NCBI RefSeq assembly: GCF_018704065.1
Contig: NZ_JAGUQP010000005.1
Span: 1 to 37,935, forward strand
DNA length: 37,935 bases
DNA from: Desulfovulcanus ferrireducens
GTDB taxonomy: Bacteria; Desulfobacterota; Desulfovibrionia; Desulfovibrionales; Desulfonatronovibrionaceae
Direction: 5' to 3'
Position numbers and translations under genes: made by a program. The first letter of the stretch is position 1. Each line of letters starts with the position of its first letter. Positions 24,264 to 32,893 of the stretch are shown in pieces. A model generated the notes under the pieces. The model saw nothing but the letters and a program-made list of their open reading frames with translations. It ran no database searches and was not told the origin of the DNA.

Positions 24264-25103
24264 ATGGACAAAAAATTACCTGTAATCCCGGATGAGCGAG
24301 AGGAAGATTTGCAAAATCTGCATTTGGCTGACAGGGCGGATTTAATTGTATTTTTGGCCGGAAACCAGTTTATGCTTGCTGGTGAGCTTATGCAGGCCTT
24401 TCAAAAACAATACCCGGAAGTAGAAAATATTTTTTATGAGACCCTCCCCCCGGGATTGGAACTGAAGCAGATCCTGGCGGGTGGAGCCATGTTCCGCGGG
24501 CAGGTAATTGACGTTTGTCCGGATGTGTATACTTCTGTTTCTCTAAAGAGTATGCAGTTGCTTGAAGAAAAGGATTTAATTTTTAACGATTATTTTGTTT
24601 ATGCCCACAACAGGCTTTCTTTGATGGTTGCCAGAGGCAATCCCAAAAAGATTGTTTCGGTTTCGGACCTGGCCCGGGAAGACGTGCGCGTATCTCAACC
24701 CGATCCTGAAGTAGAGGATATCGGACACTATATTTTAAACATGTATTTAAAGGCCGGAGGGGAAAATCTGGTCCTGACAATTATGCAGGACAAATTATCC
24801 AGGGGACTTACCAGACTGACCACCGTGCATCATCGAGAGACACCAGAACGAATCATGAACGGCCAGGCAGATGTGGGACCTGTCTGGTATACGGAGATTT
24901 TGAGTGCCCAACAAAAAGGATTGCCTCTTGAGGGAGTGGAGGTAGGTGAAGATTTGGACCAGCATGAGGAAGTCAATTACTATGTCTGCCGGCTAAAAAA
25001 AGGTCTGCATCAAGAAAATGGAAAAAAAATTGTGCGTTTCTTAAAGTCCGGACAGGCGCAGGACATTTATAAAAAATTCGGTTTCGTGCCGGAGGAGTTT
25101 TAA
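24264..25103 (+). CDS. Cytoplasmic ModA-like substrate-binding protein
   Basis: 279 residues with the type II periplasmic-binding-protein fold, closest in feel to molybdate/tungstate ModA-type proteins (LIVFLAGNQFMLAGELMQAF; NRLSLMVARGNPKKIVSVSDL; NGQADVGPVWYTEILSAQQKG). Unusually, it has no signal peptide, lipobox or hydrophobic start (MDKKLPVIPDEREEDLQ), so it should stay in the cytoplasm. No transporter genes are adjacent. It lies between a histidine kinase and an NtrC-type regulator, and its TAATG stop/start overlaps the regulator gene, so it is translated together with it. I infer a sensing or ligand-presenting role; the ligand is unknown. Confidence 0.83.
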   Translation: MDKKLPVIPDEREEDLQNLHLADRADLIVFLAGNQFMLAGELMQAFQKQYPEVENIFYETLPPGLELKQILAGGAMFRGQVIDVCPDVYTSVSLKSMQLLEEKDLIFNDYFVYAHNRLSLMVARGNPKKIVSVSDLAREDVRVSQPDPEVEDIGHYILNMYLKAGGENLVLTIMQDKLSRGLTRLTTVHHRETPERIMNGQADVGPVWYTEILSAQQKGLPLEGVEVGEDLDQHEEVNYYVCRLKKGLHQENGKKIVRFLKSGQAQDIYKKFGFVPEEF

Positions 25104-26479
25104 TGACCGGAGATATCTTAGTCATTGATGATGAAAAAAATTATTTACTTATTTTAGAGGCTATTCTGCAGGAAGAAGGTTACACGGTAACAGCTCTGAG
25201 TGATCCTGAAATGGCTCTGGTTTATTTGGAAGAGTCTGAAGTGGACGTGGTTATCACTGATATGAAAATGCCGGGACTTAGCGGCCGGGATGTATTAGAG
25301 CATGTCAGGAAACATTATCCGCATATCCCTGTTTTGATCATGACAGCCTATGGAAGCATAGATGGCGCTGTTGAGGCCATGAAATGCGGGGCATTTGATT
25401 ATATTACAAAACCGTTCGCCAATGATGAGTTGCTTTTATCCGTACGAAAGGCCATGCACTTGGCCCAGGCGGCTCAGGAGAACAGGTTGTTACGCGAGAA
25501 TCTTGCTGAAAGGTATGGCCGGCATCAGATTGTTGGCAAAAGCAAGGCCATACGCGAAGTCCTGCGTATGGTCGAACGGGTGGCCCAGACCAGATCCACA
25601 GTGCTCATAACAGGGGAGTCAGGAACTGGTAAGGAGCTTATTGCCAGAGCCATACACTATTCATCACAGAGAAAAGACGCTCCTTTTGTCTCGCTCAATT
25701 GTATGTCTTTAAATCCTGGCGTGCTGGAAAGTGAGCTTTTTGGACATGAGAAAGGTTCTTTTACCGGGGCAGTGGCCAGAAAAAAAGGGCGGTTTGAACT
25801 GGCCCACCAAGGAACCTTGTTTCTGGATGAGATAGGCGAGTTGTCCTCTGATTTACAGGTAAAGCTTTTGCGTGTTCTCCAGGAGAAATCATTTGAGCGG
25901 GTTGGTGGCAATGAACCCATAAAGGTAGATATTCGTCTCGTAGCGGCAACTAACAAAGACCTTCGCCAGGCTGTGGCTAAAGGTGAATTTCGCGAAGACC
26001 TTTTTTATCGCTTAAACGTGGTCAATATCCATCTGCCGCCACTTAGAGAAAGAAGAGAGGATATTCCTTTGTTGGTGGCTCACTTTCTGCAGAAGTTGGC
26101 CGAGGAGAACAAGACCGAAATAAAGTCTTTTACTCCTGAGGCCATGGAATATTTAACCGCTTATGAGTGGCCGGGCAATGTGCGCCAGCTTGAAAATGTG
26201 GTCGAGAGGTGTCTTGTTTTGTCCACAAGCCAGAACATTGATGTAGATGAGCTACCGGCAGAAATTCGCGATGAAGAAGCCCAGTTTAAAAGCGCGGTGG
26301 ACTTTTTGCCCCCAAAATTAAACCTGGCTGAAACACTGGAAAAAATCGAAGCGGCCCTGATTAAACGGGCTCTGGTCAGGAGCAATTTTGTCCAGGTCAA
26401 GGCAGCCGAGCAGTTGGGTATTTCCAAAAGCCTTTTGCAATACAAACTAAAAAAATATCACATTAGTTTGAGTCCGTAG
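25103..26479 (+). CDS. Sigma-54-dependent NtrC-family response regulator
   Basis: 458 residues with three domains. The receiver domain has phospho-acceptor D53 (DVVITDMKMPG) and the usual acidic pair and lysine (VIDDEKN, ITKPF). The AAA+ domain has Walker A GESGTGKE (about 170), the sigma-54 contact loop GSFTGA (about 218; a Ser in place of the first Ala of the usual GAFTGA), Walker B and DLFYRLNVVNIHLPPLRER. A Fis-type helix-turn-helix closes the protein (VKAAEQLGISKSLLQYKLKKY). It would activate sigma-54 promoters when phosphorylated, probably by the kinase at 22300. Its targets are not visible here. Confidence 0.96.
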   Translation: MTGDILVIDDEKNYLLILEAILQEEGYTVTALSDPEMALVYLEESEVDVVITDMKMPGLSGRDVLEHVRKHYPHIPVLIMTAYGSIDGAVEAMKCGAFDYITKPFANDELLLSVRKAMHLAQAAQENRLLRENLAERYGRHQIVGKSKAIREVLRMVERVAQTRSTVLITGESGTGKELIARAIHYSSQRKDAPFVSLNCMSLNPGVLESELFGHEKGSFTGAVARKKGRFELAHQGTLFLDEIGELSSDLQVKLLRVLQEKSFERVGGNEPIKVDIRLVAATNKDLRQAVAKGEFREDLFYRLNVVNIHLPPLRERREDIPLLVAHFLQKLAEENKTEIKSFTPEAMEYLTAYEWPGNVRQLENVVERCLVLSTSQNIDVDELPAEIRDEEAQFKSAVDFLPPKLNLAETLEKIEAALIKRALVRSNFVQVKAAEQLGISKSLLQYKLKKYHISLSP

Positions 26480-26529
26480 AGTTGTTGCGTTTATTGAAAT
26501 CAATAAATTCAACAGACCCAATAAATCCA

Positions 26530-29514
26530 ATGAACTTAACAAAGGCAATAAGCTCATATTTGGCAAAGATAAAAAACGATCCTTCCTTGGCCCTGGATGT
26601 CGTTTGGCACGAAGTCTTCGAGTCAAAGGAAGCAGAGTATGGCCAGCCAAGTAAGCCCTGGTCCGAGCCGGTGCAAAAAATACTGGCAGCCAGAAAAATA
26701 CCCGGGCTCTTTTCTCACCAGGCACAGGCCATAGATCTGATCCGGGACAAGAAAAACGTGGTCGTGGCTACACCCACTGCCAGTGGTAAATCCCTTATTT
26801 ATAACCTGCCGGTATTGGAAACTGTTTTTACCCGTCCGGATAGCAGGGCCTTGTATCTTTTCCCCTTAAAGGCCTTGGCTCAAGATCAAAAAAAAAGCTT
26901 GCAGGAGCTTTTAAGCTCTGCGGGCCAGGAATTTGTCCCTGAAATTTGCATTTATGATGGGGATACCAAACCCTGGCAGCGCGCCAAGATCAGACAAAGG
27001 CCTCCGCAAATTTTGATTACCAATCCGGATATGCTCCACCTGTCTATTTTGCCCTACCATCATTTATGGCGCGATTTTTTTCAGAATCTGTCTTTTGTTG
27101 TTGTTGATGAGGTGCATACTTATCGGGGAGTGATGGGCTCGCATATGGCCTGGGTTTTTCGTCGGTTGTTGCGCGTTTGCCGTTACTATGGCCAGGAACC
27201 GCAATTTGTTTTTTGTTCAGCCACAATAAAAAACCCACAGGAGCTTAGCAGAAATCTGACTGACTTGGATGTGGCCTGTATCGAGAAGAGTGGTGCGCCC
27301 AGTGGAAAAAAGCATTTTTTAATGGCCAGGTCTCTTTTTGGTGCAGCTCAGACCGGGCTGAAGCTTCTTGAGTTGGCTTTAAAGATGGGGCTTAGAACCA
27401 TAGTCTATACCCAGTCGCGCAAAATGGCTGAACTTCTGGCCATCTGGATGCAGGATAAGGGCAAAGCTTTCAAAGATAAAGTCTGCGCTTACCGGGCTGG
27501 CTTTCTACCTGAAGAGCGGCGAAACATCGAGGCTAGGCTATCCAGGGGAGATCTTCTGGCTGTGGTTTCTACCAGTGCCCTGGAACTGGGGATTGATATT
27601 GGACATCTGGATTTGTGCCTGATGGTAGGTTATCCTGGTTCAATTATGGCTACTTGGCAGCGCATGGGCCGGGTAGGCAGGAGCGGACAGGAAGCCGCAG
27701 CCATTTTTATTGGCCATGAGGATGCCCTGGATCAGTATTTTCTCCACCATCCCAAAGAATTTTTAGGCCTTGAGCCGGAAAAGGCAGTGATTAATCCTTA
27801 TAATCCGGTGATAATGGGCCGGCACCTGGTCTGTGCAGCAGCAGATTTGCCTGTTAAAGCAGACGAAGAAATGTTGCAGAATAAAGAAGCGCAAAAGGAA
27901 ATAGACTGTCTGTTGGCCTCTGGAAAACTTATTGCTTCTGCTGACAGGTCAGAATTCTATGCACCCGGCAAATATCCTCATCGTCATGTTGATATCCGAG
28001 GTAGTGGGCAAATATTTAACCTCTTTGCCGGGCAAGAAAGAAAGTATATTGGGCATATTGATGAGTACCGGGCCTATCATGAAACCCATCCCGGGGCCAT
28101 TTATCTACATATGGGCGAAACCTACCTGGTCCAGAATCTGGACCCGGACACAAGGTCGGTTCAGCTAAAAGCAATGAAAGCACCTTATTTTACACGGGTC
28201 AGAACAGAAAAGAGCACAGAGATTCTTAAAGTGTTCCGGGCCAAAACAGTGGGCCGGGTTCAGATATTTCATGGCAAGTTAAGAGTAACGGAAAAGATTG
28301 TCGGTTATGAAAAGAGGTTGACTTACGGGCAAAGATTTTTAGGGGTCGCACCCCTTAACCTTCCGCCTCTGATCTTTGAAACCGAAGGTATGTGGCTGGC
28401 TATTCCTAAGGACATTCAGGATAAGATTGAACAAAAGTTTCTGCATTTTATGGGCGGGATACATGCCCTGGAGCATATTTTGATAGCCATCATGCCTTTG
28501 CTGATTTTAACTGACCGCAATGATCTGGGCGGTATTTCCATACCGATGCATGCACAGGTACAGGGACCGGCTGTTTTTATTTATGACGGCATACCCGGAG
28601 GACTGGGGCTGACTGCCCAGGCCTTTGTCCAGGCCAGGGAGTTGCTTGAACGGGCAGATGGGGTCATTGGGGCATGTGATTGTGAAAATGGTTGTCCCAA
28701 ATGTGTGCACTCGCCCAAATGCGGCTCTGGCAATCGTCCTCTGGATAAAGAAGCAGCGGGCTTAATCCTGGATATGATTCTGGAGGAGAAGGATAGAGAA
28801 GAAATAATAGCGATTGCCATGCCAGAAATCAAAAAGGATTCTCCGGTAAAGGTCAGGCAAGAGGCGCCTGCAAAAAATAAAGTCGATTCCGGGCAAAGTT
28901 ATGTACCTCCTGGGCGAGAGGAGTTGGTTCTTAGTGAGTCACAATCCGAAAAAACGATTTTTTACAGTTATGTCAAGGAAAACCAAAGGTTTGCTGTTCT
29001 GGATATTGAAACCAGGCGTTCGGCACAGGAAGTGGGCGGCTGGGGCAATGCCCACAAAATGGGCATTAGTTGTGTGGTTGTTTATGACGGGCAAAAAGAC
29101 AGTTTCCTGACCTTTATGCAGGAGGAAGTGCCTGACCTTATTAGCTATTTGACAGGCGTGGACCTGGTGGTAGGGTTTAATATTTTAAAATTTGACTACA
29201 ACGTGCTAAAAGGACACTCTGACTTTGATTTGCACTCCTTGCCTACTTTGGATATTCTAAACAGGGTGCATACGCGACTCGGATACAGACTCTCCTTAGA
29301 TCACCTGGCCAAGTATACCCTGGGGGTTAGTAAAAGCGCCAACGGTCTGTTGGCCCTTAGATGGTGGAAAGAGGGAAAGATAGACAAGATTATCGACTAT
29401 TGTCGGCAGGATGTGGCCATTACCAGGGATTTGTACCTATTTGGCCGTGATAATGGATATCTACTTTTTCGAAACAAAGCCAAAAAAATAGTCCGGGTAC
29501 CAGTAGATTGGTAA
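26530..29514 (+). CDS. DEAD/DEAH-type helicase (DUF1998) fused to a DEDD exonuclease
   Basis: 994 residues. The N-terminal part is a superfamily 2 helicase: Walker A region ATPTASGKS (about 82-90), DEVH box (about 193), and motif VI QRMGRVGRSG. A DUF1998 region follows with a four-Cys cluster CDCENGCPKCVHSPKCGSG (about 716-734), as in MrfA/YprA. The C-terminal 180 residues are an RNase H-like 3'-5' exonuclease with DIET (about 824), GFNILKFDYNVL and DYCRQDVAIT, as in MrfB/YprB. In Bacillus, separate MrfA and MrfB repair mitomycin C damage; here both activities are in one chain. The start is uncertain: ATG 26530 was chosen, and an in-frame TTG lies at 26482; neither has a good ribosome binding site. 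Confidence 0.93.
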   Translation: MNLTKAISSYLAKIKNDPSLALDVVWHEVFESKEAEYGQPSKPWSEPVQKILAARKIPGLFSHQAQAIDLIRDKKNVVVATPTASGKSLIYNLPVLETVFTRPDSRALYLFPLKALAQDQKKSLQELLSSAGQEFVPEICIYDGDTKPWQRAKIRQRPPQILITNPDMLHLSILPYHHLWRDFFQNLSFVVVDEVHTYRGVMGSHMAWVFRRLLRVCRYYGQEPQFVFCSATIKNPQELSRNLTDLDVACIEKSGAPSGKKHFLMARSLFGAAQTGLKLLELALKMGLRTIVYTQSRKMAELLAIWMQDKGKAFKDKVCAYRAGFLPEERRNIEARLSRGDLLAVVSTSALELGIDIGHLDLCLMVGYPGSIMATWQRMGRVGRSGQEAAAIFIGHEDALDQYFLHHPKEFLGLEPEKAVINPYNPVIMGRHLVCAAADLPVKADEEMLQNKEAQKEIDCLLASGKLIASADRSEFYAPGKYPHRHVDIRGSGQIFNLFAGQERKYIGHIDEYRAYHETHPGAIYLHMGETYLVQNLDPDTRSVQLKAMKAPYFTRVRTEKSTEILKVFRAKTVGRVQIFHGKLRVTEKIVGYEKRLTYGQRFLGVAPLNLPPLIFETEGMWLAIPKDIQDKIEQKFLHFMGGIHALEHILIAIMPLLILTDRNDLGGISIPMHAQVQGPAVFIYDGIPGGLGLTAQAFVQARELLERADGVIGACDCENGCPKCVHSPKCGSGNRPLDKEAAGLILDMILEEKDREEIIAIAMPEIKKDSPVKVRQEAPAKNKVDSGQSYVPPGREELVLSESQSEKTIFYSYVKENQRFAVLDIETRRSAQEVGGWGNAHKMGISCVVVYDGQKDSFLTFMQEEVPDLISYLTGVDLVVGFNILKFDYNVLKGHSDFDLHSLPTLDILNRVHTRLGYRLSLDHLAKYTLGVSKSANGLLALRWWKEGKIDKIIDYCRQDVAITRDLYLFGRDNGYLLFRNKAKKIVRVPVDW

Positions 29515-29564
29515 AGCCTTTTGAGATTGAGAAGTTGAGAAGGAGACAGGAGAGAGGCGAGGTC

Positions 29565-29654
29565 GGTAGGAACACAGTTCCGCACCGTGGGCCGGTTTTT
29601 GGTGGAGCTATGAGCTTATGCGCGGAGGTCAATAGACTCCACGAGTTTACGTGG
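29565..29654 (+). other. Hairpin-rich leader
   Basis: Three small hairpins lie in a row ahead of the next gene: GGT-A-GGAAC / GTTCC-GC-ACC (29565-29586), GGAGGTC / GACTCC (29624-29640), and CCACG / CGTGG (29639-29654; it shares two bases with the second, so the two compete). This could be a structured leader or small RNA, or chance. It matches no riboswitch I know. Confidence 0.3.
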
Positions 29655-29685
29655 GGGTAAAAGTCAGACGAATTACGAGGGAAAC

Positions 29686-30210
29686 ATGGATCTTCAACTT
29701 GCAGCTGAAAAAAATCCTATTTTGGGCCAGGAATTTTTAACTTGGCTCTGGTTTAAAAGTGAAGAAACCAATGGTTTGTTTGAGACCGGGGGTGGTCAGA
29801 GTTTTGCTCTGTATTTTGGGCAGAAGATTGCTGTCCAGGGCGGTGAAGGAGAGAGTGTGGAAAAGGCTGTCTGCTCAGGACTTATGTCTGAATTAAAAGA
29901 AGCCCGACAGGGACTTAGGACAGGTAAAAAGGTCGTACAGGCCATAGTCAGGATGGAGCAGGATACCAATGCTTGGCAGCTTCAGCTTAATGCAGATAAT
30001 TTTGCCATTTCAGGGCTAAAAACACCAAAGGTGGACATGAAACTGGAAGAAGGAGATGATCCGGATGCCAGATTTTTAGAAAAGATGTATCTTGTGGAAA
30101 AGAGTCTGGAGTTTTTGGATTCGGTTTATGAACAATTTTTGAGACTTAGGCTTTCAGCGGCATGGAGCGAGGAAGTAAGGAAGATAAAGAACTGGTTGGA
30201 CTACGAATAA
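29686..30210 (+). CDS. Conserved hypothetical protein, possibly RdgC-related
   Basis: 174 residues, soluble. The opening LGQEFLTWLWFKSEETNG and the closing YLVEKSLEFLDSVYEQFLRLRLS...W resemble, from memory, the C-terminal part of larger RdgC-like proteins of related bacteria. If so, this is a half-length stand-alone form. No catalytic residues stand out. The ATG follows GAGGGAAAC. It is followed after a short gap by a ModE-type regulator gene on the same strand, and preceded by the helicase-exonuclease gene, so a DNA-metabolism link is possible but only inferred. Confidence 0.7.
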   Translation: MDLQLAAEKNPILGQEFLTWLWFKSEETNGLFETGGGQSFALYFGQKIAVQGGEGESVEKAVCSGLMSELKEARQGLRTGKKVVQAIVRMEQDTNAWQLQLNADNFAISGLKTPKVDMKLEEGDDPDARFLEKMYLVEKSLEFLDSVYEQFLRLRLSAAWSEEVRKIKNWLDYE

Positions 30211-30255
30211 AAAGCTCGAAACTTGAAATCCGAAATCCCAAAAAAGGAGTTTGCT

Positions 30256-30636
30256 ATGGATAAAATCAAAGCGGTTCTTAGAATTCAGCCGTGGTTTGAG
30301 TCGGACAAAGGGGTTTTATTTGGCATGGGGCGAGTCTTGCTCTTGCAAAAAGTAATTGAATTGGGTTCACTGAATAAAGCAGCTAAAGAGATGGGCATGT
30401 CCTATCGGGCAGCGTGGGGCAAAATTAAGGCTTCTGAAGATGCCCTCGGTGCGCCTTTGCTCATTCGCGAAGAAGGAAAAAGGAGTTTTAAGCTTTCACC
30501 ACTTGGGGAAGAACTAGTCAATAAGTTTATTGCCTGGCAAAAAAGAGTGGAAGAGTTCGCCTTGAAAACTTCCCAGGATGAATTTCCCTGGGATGTTGAA
30601 CTTTTTGAAAAAAAAGAAATCGGTCAAGAAGATTAA
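30256..30636 (+). CDS. ModE-type winged helix regulator lacking the ligand domain
   Basis: 126 residues with the LysR/ModE-like winged helix-turn-helix: GRVLLLQKVIELGSLNKAAKEM, then MSYRAAWGKIKASEDALG. The start was set at 30256, which has AAAAAGGAG six bases upstream; the frame opens 11 codons earlier without support. Full-length ModE carries C-terminal molybdate-binding (TOBE) domains, absent here, so it would need a partner or act without oxyanion sensing. It may still control molybdenum/tungsten genes, given the aor operon in the same window. An inverted repeat follows the stop. Confidence 0.9.
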   Translation: MDKIKAVLRIQPWFESDKGVLFGMGRVLLLQKVIELGSLNKAAKEMGMSYRAAWGKIKASEDALGAPLLIREEGKRSFKLSPLGEELVNKFIAWQKRVEEFALKTSQDEFPWDVELFEKKEIGQED

Positions 30637-30641
30637 TGCAA

Positions 30642-30676
30642 TGGTTCTGGACCAGAGAAAATCTGATCCAGAACCA
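30642..30676 (+). terminator. Hairpin after the ModE-type gene
   Basis: TGGTTCTGGA (30642-30651) pairs perfectly with TCCAGAACCA (30667-30676), with a further CAG/CTG inside. It is followed by GCCTTTAAT, a poor T tract, so termination may be partial. Confidence 0.55.
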
Positions 30677-30790
30677 GCCTTTAATGTCCGATGCGTGGAT
30701 AAAAATTGAATTTCACTTCCGTGGAATCTTCAATCTTAAATTTCAAAACGGAAATATTATCAGTTTGTTAGCCACCCATTCAGTTTCAAG

Positions 30791-32017
30791 ATGACCTTAC
30801 CTTTAAGTCTTAAAATCGCCTTATCCTCCTTGCGTAATTATAAACTCAGGGCTGTTTTGGCTATCTTAGGTATTTTTTTAGGCAGCTTAGCTTTTACCGG
30901 GGTACAACATATTTCCAAGGCCTTGGTGCGCAAGGCTGAGTTGGAAACAGAAAAATTAGGGCCAAATCTGTTTATGGTCGTAAGCGGAACCTTGCGTTTT
31001 CATCGTTCGGGTCGGGCCAGACTATCCAGGGAAGCGCACAACTTTACTCTAACTGACGTCCAGGCTCTGGCTAATGGGCTACCCGGAGTTCTCAGCTATA
31101 CCCCATTTGTCAGACAGACCATACCTATTAAATTTAAACAAAATAAAGTTACATGTCAGATTGTTGCAGCCTGGCCCAATTACCCGGAGGTGCGCAGTTT
31201 TTGGCCAGAAATTGGCAGATTTTTTGATGCGAGAGAACTTGAGCAGCGGGCCAAGGTTTGCGTTCTGGGGGCCAAAATTGCCCAGCGGCTTTTCGGGAGT
31301 AAAGAAAAGGCCTTGGGCAACGAAGTTTTTTTCTTTCGCGCTGGCTGTCGTGTCATTGGTGTGATGCAGGAAAAGGGTTCTGATATTACCGGCACGGACC
31401 AGGACGAACAGGTCTTTGTCCCTCTGACAACTTATATGCGCAGGTTTGCCAATCAGAATTGGGTTTCCGGTGTTTACTTTAGTTTGAGCAAAGGGACGGA
31501 TCAGAATGTAATCAAGGATGCCGCCACCACTATTATGCGCCTAAGGCATCGGATAGATGCCGGAGAAAATGATGACTTTAGTGTACTTACTGCTAAAGAC
31601 ACGATTAAACTGCAAAAGCAGGCCCTTAATCTGGTTAAGACTCTGGGGCTTATCAGTTCATCTATTTCTTTTGCCGTAGGTGGAATAGGAGTGCTGTCGA
31701 TTATGACTCTTTTAGTGCGTATGCGTCATCTGGAGATTGGAATTCGTAGGGCCATGGGTGCGGCGAAAAAAGATATTGTCCATCAGTTTTTGTTCGAGGC
31801 TGCCACTTTGTCTAGTATAGGCGGTATGTTAGGCGTAAGTTTAAGTCTTGTCCTTGTTTATCTGGTTACAACCTTGGGTGACTTTCCCTTTGTCTTTGAC
31901 CCGTTAGTTCTTCTGGGCACCTTGTTGGGCTCAATGTTTTTGGGCATAGCCTCTGGTGCCTATCCGGCCTGGCAGGCCTCAAAGGTAGTGGTAGTCACCG
32001 TGTTAAAGAGTGAATAG
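30791..32017 (+). CDS. MacB/FtsX-family ABC transporter permease
   Basis: 408 residues. An N-terminal membrane helix (about 20-40, RAVLAILGIFLGSLAFTGVQ) is followed by a large periplasmic MacB-type core domain (about 45-270), then three membrane helices near 285-310, 335-360 and 370-395. The conserved cytoplasmic loop EIGIRRAMGAAKKDIVHQFL couples to an ATPase. No ATP-binding or membrane-fusion partner is adjacent, so its ATPase must be encoded elsewhere. The start lacks a clear ribosome binding site. The substrate (lipoprotein, peptide or other) cannot be told. Confidence 0.9.
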   Translation: MTLPLSLKIALSSLRNYKLRAVLAILGIFLGSLAFTGVQHISKALVRKAELETEKLGPNLFMVVSGTLRFHRSGRARLSREAHNFTLTDVQALANGLPGVLSYTPFVRQTIPIKFKQNKVTCQIVAAWPNYPEVRSFWPEIGRFFDARELEQRAKVCVLGAKIAQRLFGSKEKALGNEVFFFRAGCRVIGVMQEKGSDITGTDQDEQVFVPLTTYMRRFANQNWVSGVYFSLSKGTDQNVIKDAATTIMRLRHRIDAGENDDFSVLTAKDTIKLQKQALNLVKTLGLISSSISFAVGGIGVLSIMTLLVRMRHLEIGIRRAMGAAKKDIVHQFLFEAATLSSIGGMLGVSLSLVLVYLVTTLGDFPFVFDPLVLLGTLLGSMFLGIASGAYPAWQASKVVVVTVLKSE

Positions 32018-32213
32018 CCTATTGATTCAACTTTGGAGCTTGTCTTACGGGTTGTAATTTCAACCATATTAATGGACTTGTTTTATTCAATGAGTTCCGA
32101 AAGTTGACTTGGCCTGATTGGCTGGCCGACGGCGCAGCCTGATAATACCGGAGATGCAATAACGTGAGCTAAGCGAAATAACAGGGAGTGAAAGCGAGTG
32201 TAATAACCTGAAT

Positions 32214-32891
32214 TTATAATAATGGCTTGAACAAAAAGACAATAACTAAAGCTGGGAGCATATTGGTTATTTTGATTTGTTTGATTTCCAGCAGGTTTAA
32301 GCCGAGTCCCAGGATGAGTATCCCTCCTACTGCAGTAAGCTGATTAATGAGCACCGGGGTAAATAAACTTTGAAATTGTCCGGCCAGGAGGGTGATGCCT
32401 CCCTGATAGATGAGCATGGGAATGACAGAAAACATGACCCCTAGGCCATAGGTTGCGGAGAGTGCAATTGAAGTAAATCCATCTAGGGTGGATTTGGTAA
32501 GTAAGAGGGTATGGTCGCCCCGGATACCTTCATCCAGGGCCCCAAGAATGGTTAAGGATCCAATACAGAAAATGAGAAAGGCTGTGATTAAGCCTTGGGT
32601 AAAAGTAGAGCTTTGGGACCCCAATTTTTTTTTGAGACGATTGGCCAGGTTGTCCAGGTGTTTCTCCAGATCGATAGCCTCGCCTGTGATTGCTCCAAGA
32701 AGAATAGAGAAGATAAGAAGCAGTAAATTTTCCACTTTCAGGGCCATTTGCATACCTATTAGCAAAGTGGTCAGTCCAATGCCCTGAAAAACTCTTTGAT
32801 GGATCTTTGGGGAGATATGCGATTTAAGACAGAGGCCTATTAAGCTACCCAAAATTACTGCCAAGATATTGATAATGGTTCCCAGGGGCAT
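32214..32891 (-). CDS. DUF554 family membrane protein
   Basis: 225 residues, with about six hydrophobic segments. It starts with PLGTIINILAVILGSLIG and includes the conserved GLTTLLIGMQMAL, LIFSILLGAITGEAIDLE and FCIGSLTILGALDEG, characteristic of the YdfK/DUF554 family. The function of this family is not established; a transport role is assumed for its relatives. Only two bases separate it from the CBS-domain gene upstream, so they form an operon, which suggests that the CBS protein may regulate it. Confidence 0.9.
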   Translation of the reverse strand: MPLGTIINILAVILGSLIGLCLKSHISPKIHQRVFQGIGLTTLLIGMQMALKVENLLLLIFSILLGAITGEAIDLEKHLDNLANRLKKKLGSQSSTFTQGLITAFLIFCIGSLTILGALDEGIRGDHTLLLTKSTLDGFTSIALSATYGLGVMFSVIPMLIYQGGITLLAGQFQSLFTPVLINQLTAVGGILILGLGLNLLEIKQIKITNMLPALVIVFLFKPLL

Positions 32892-32893
32892 AG

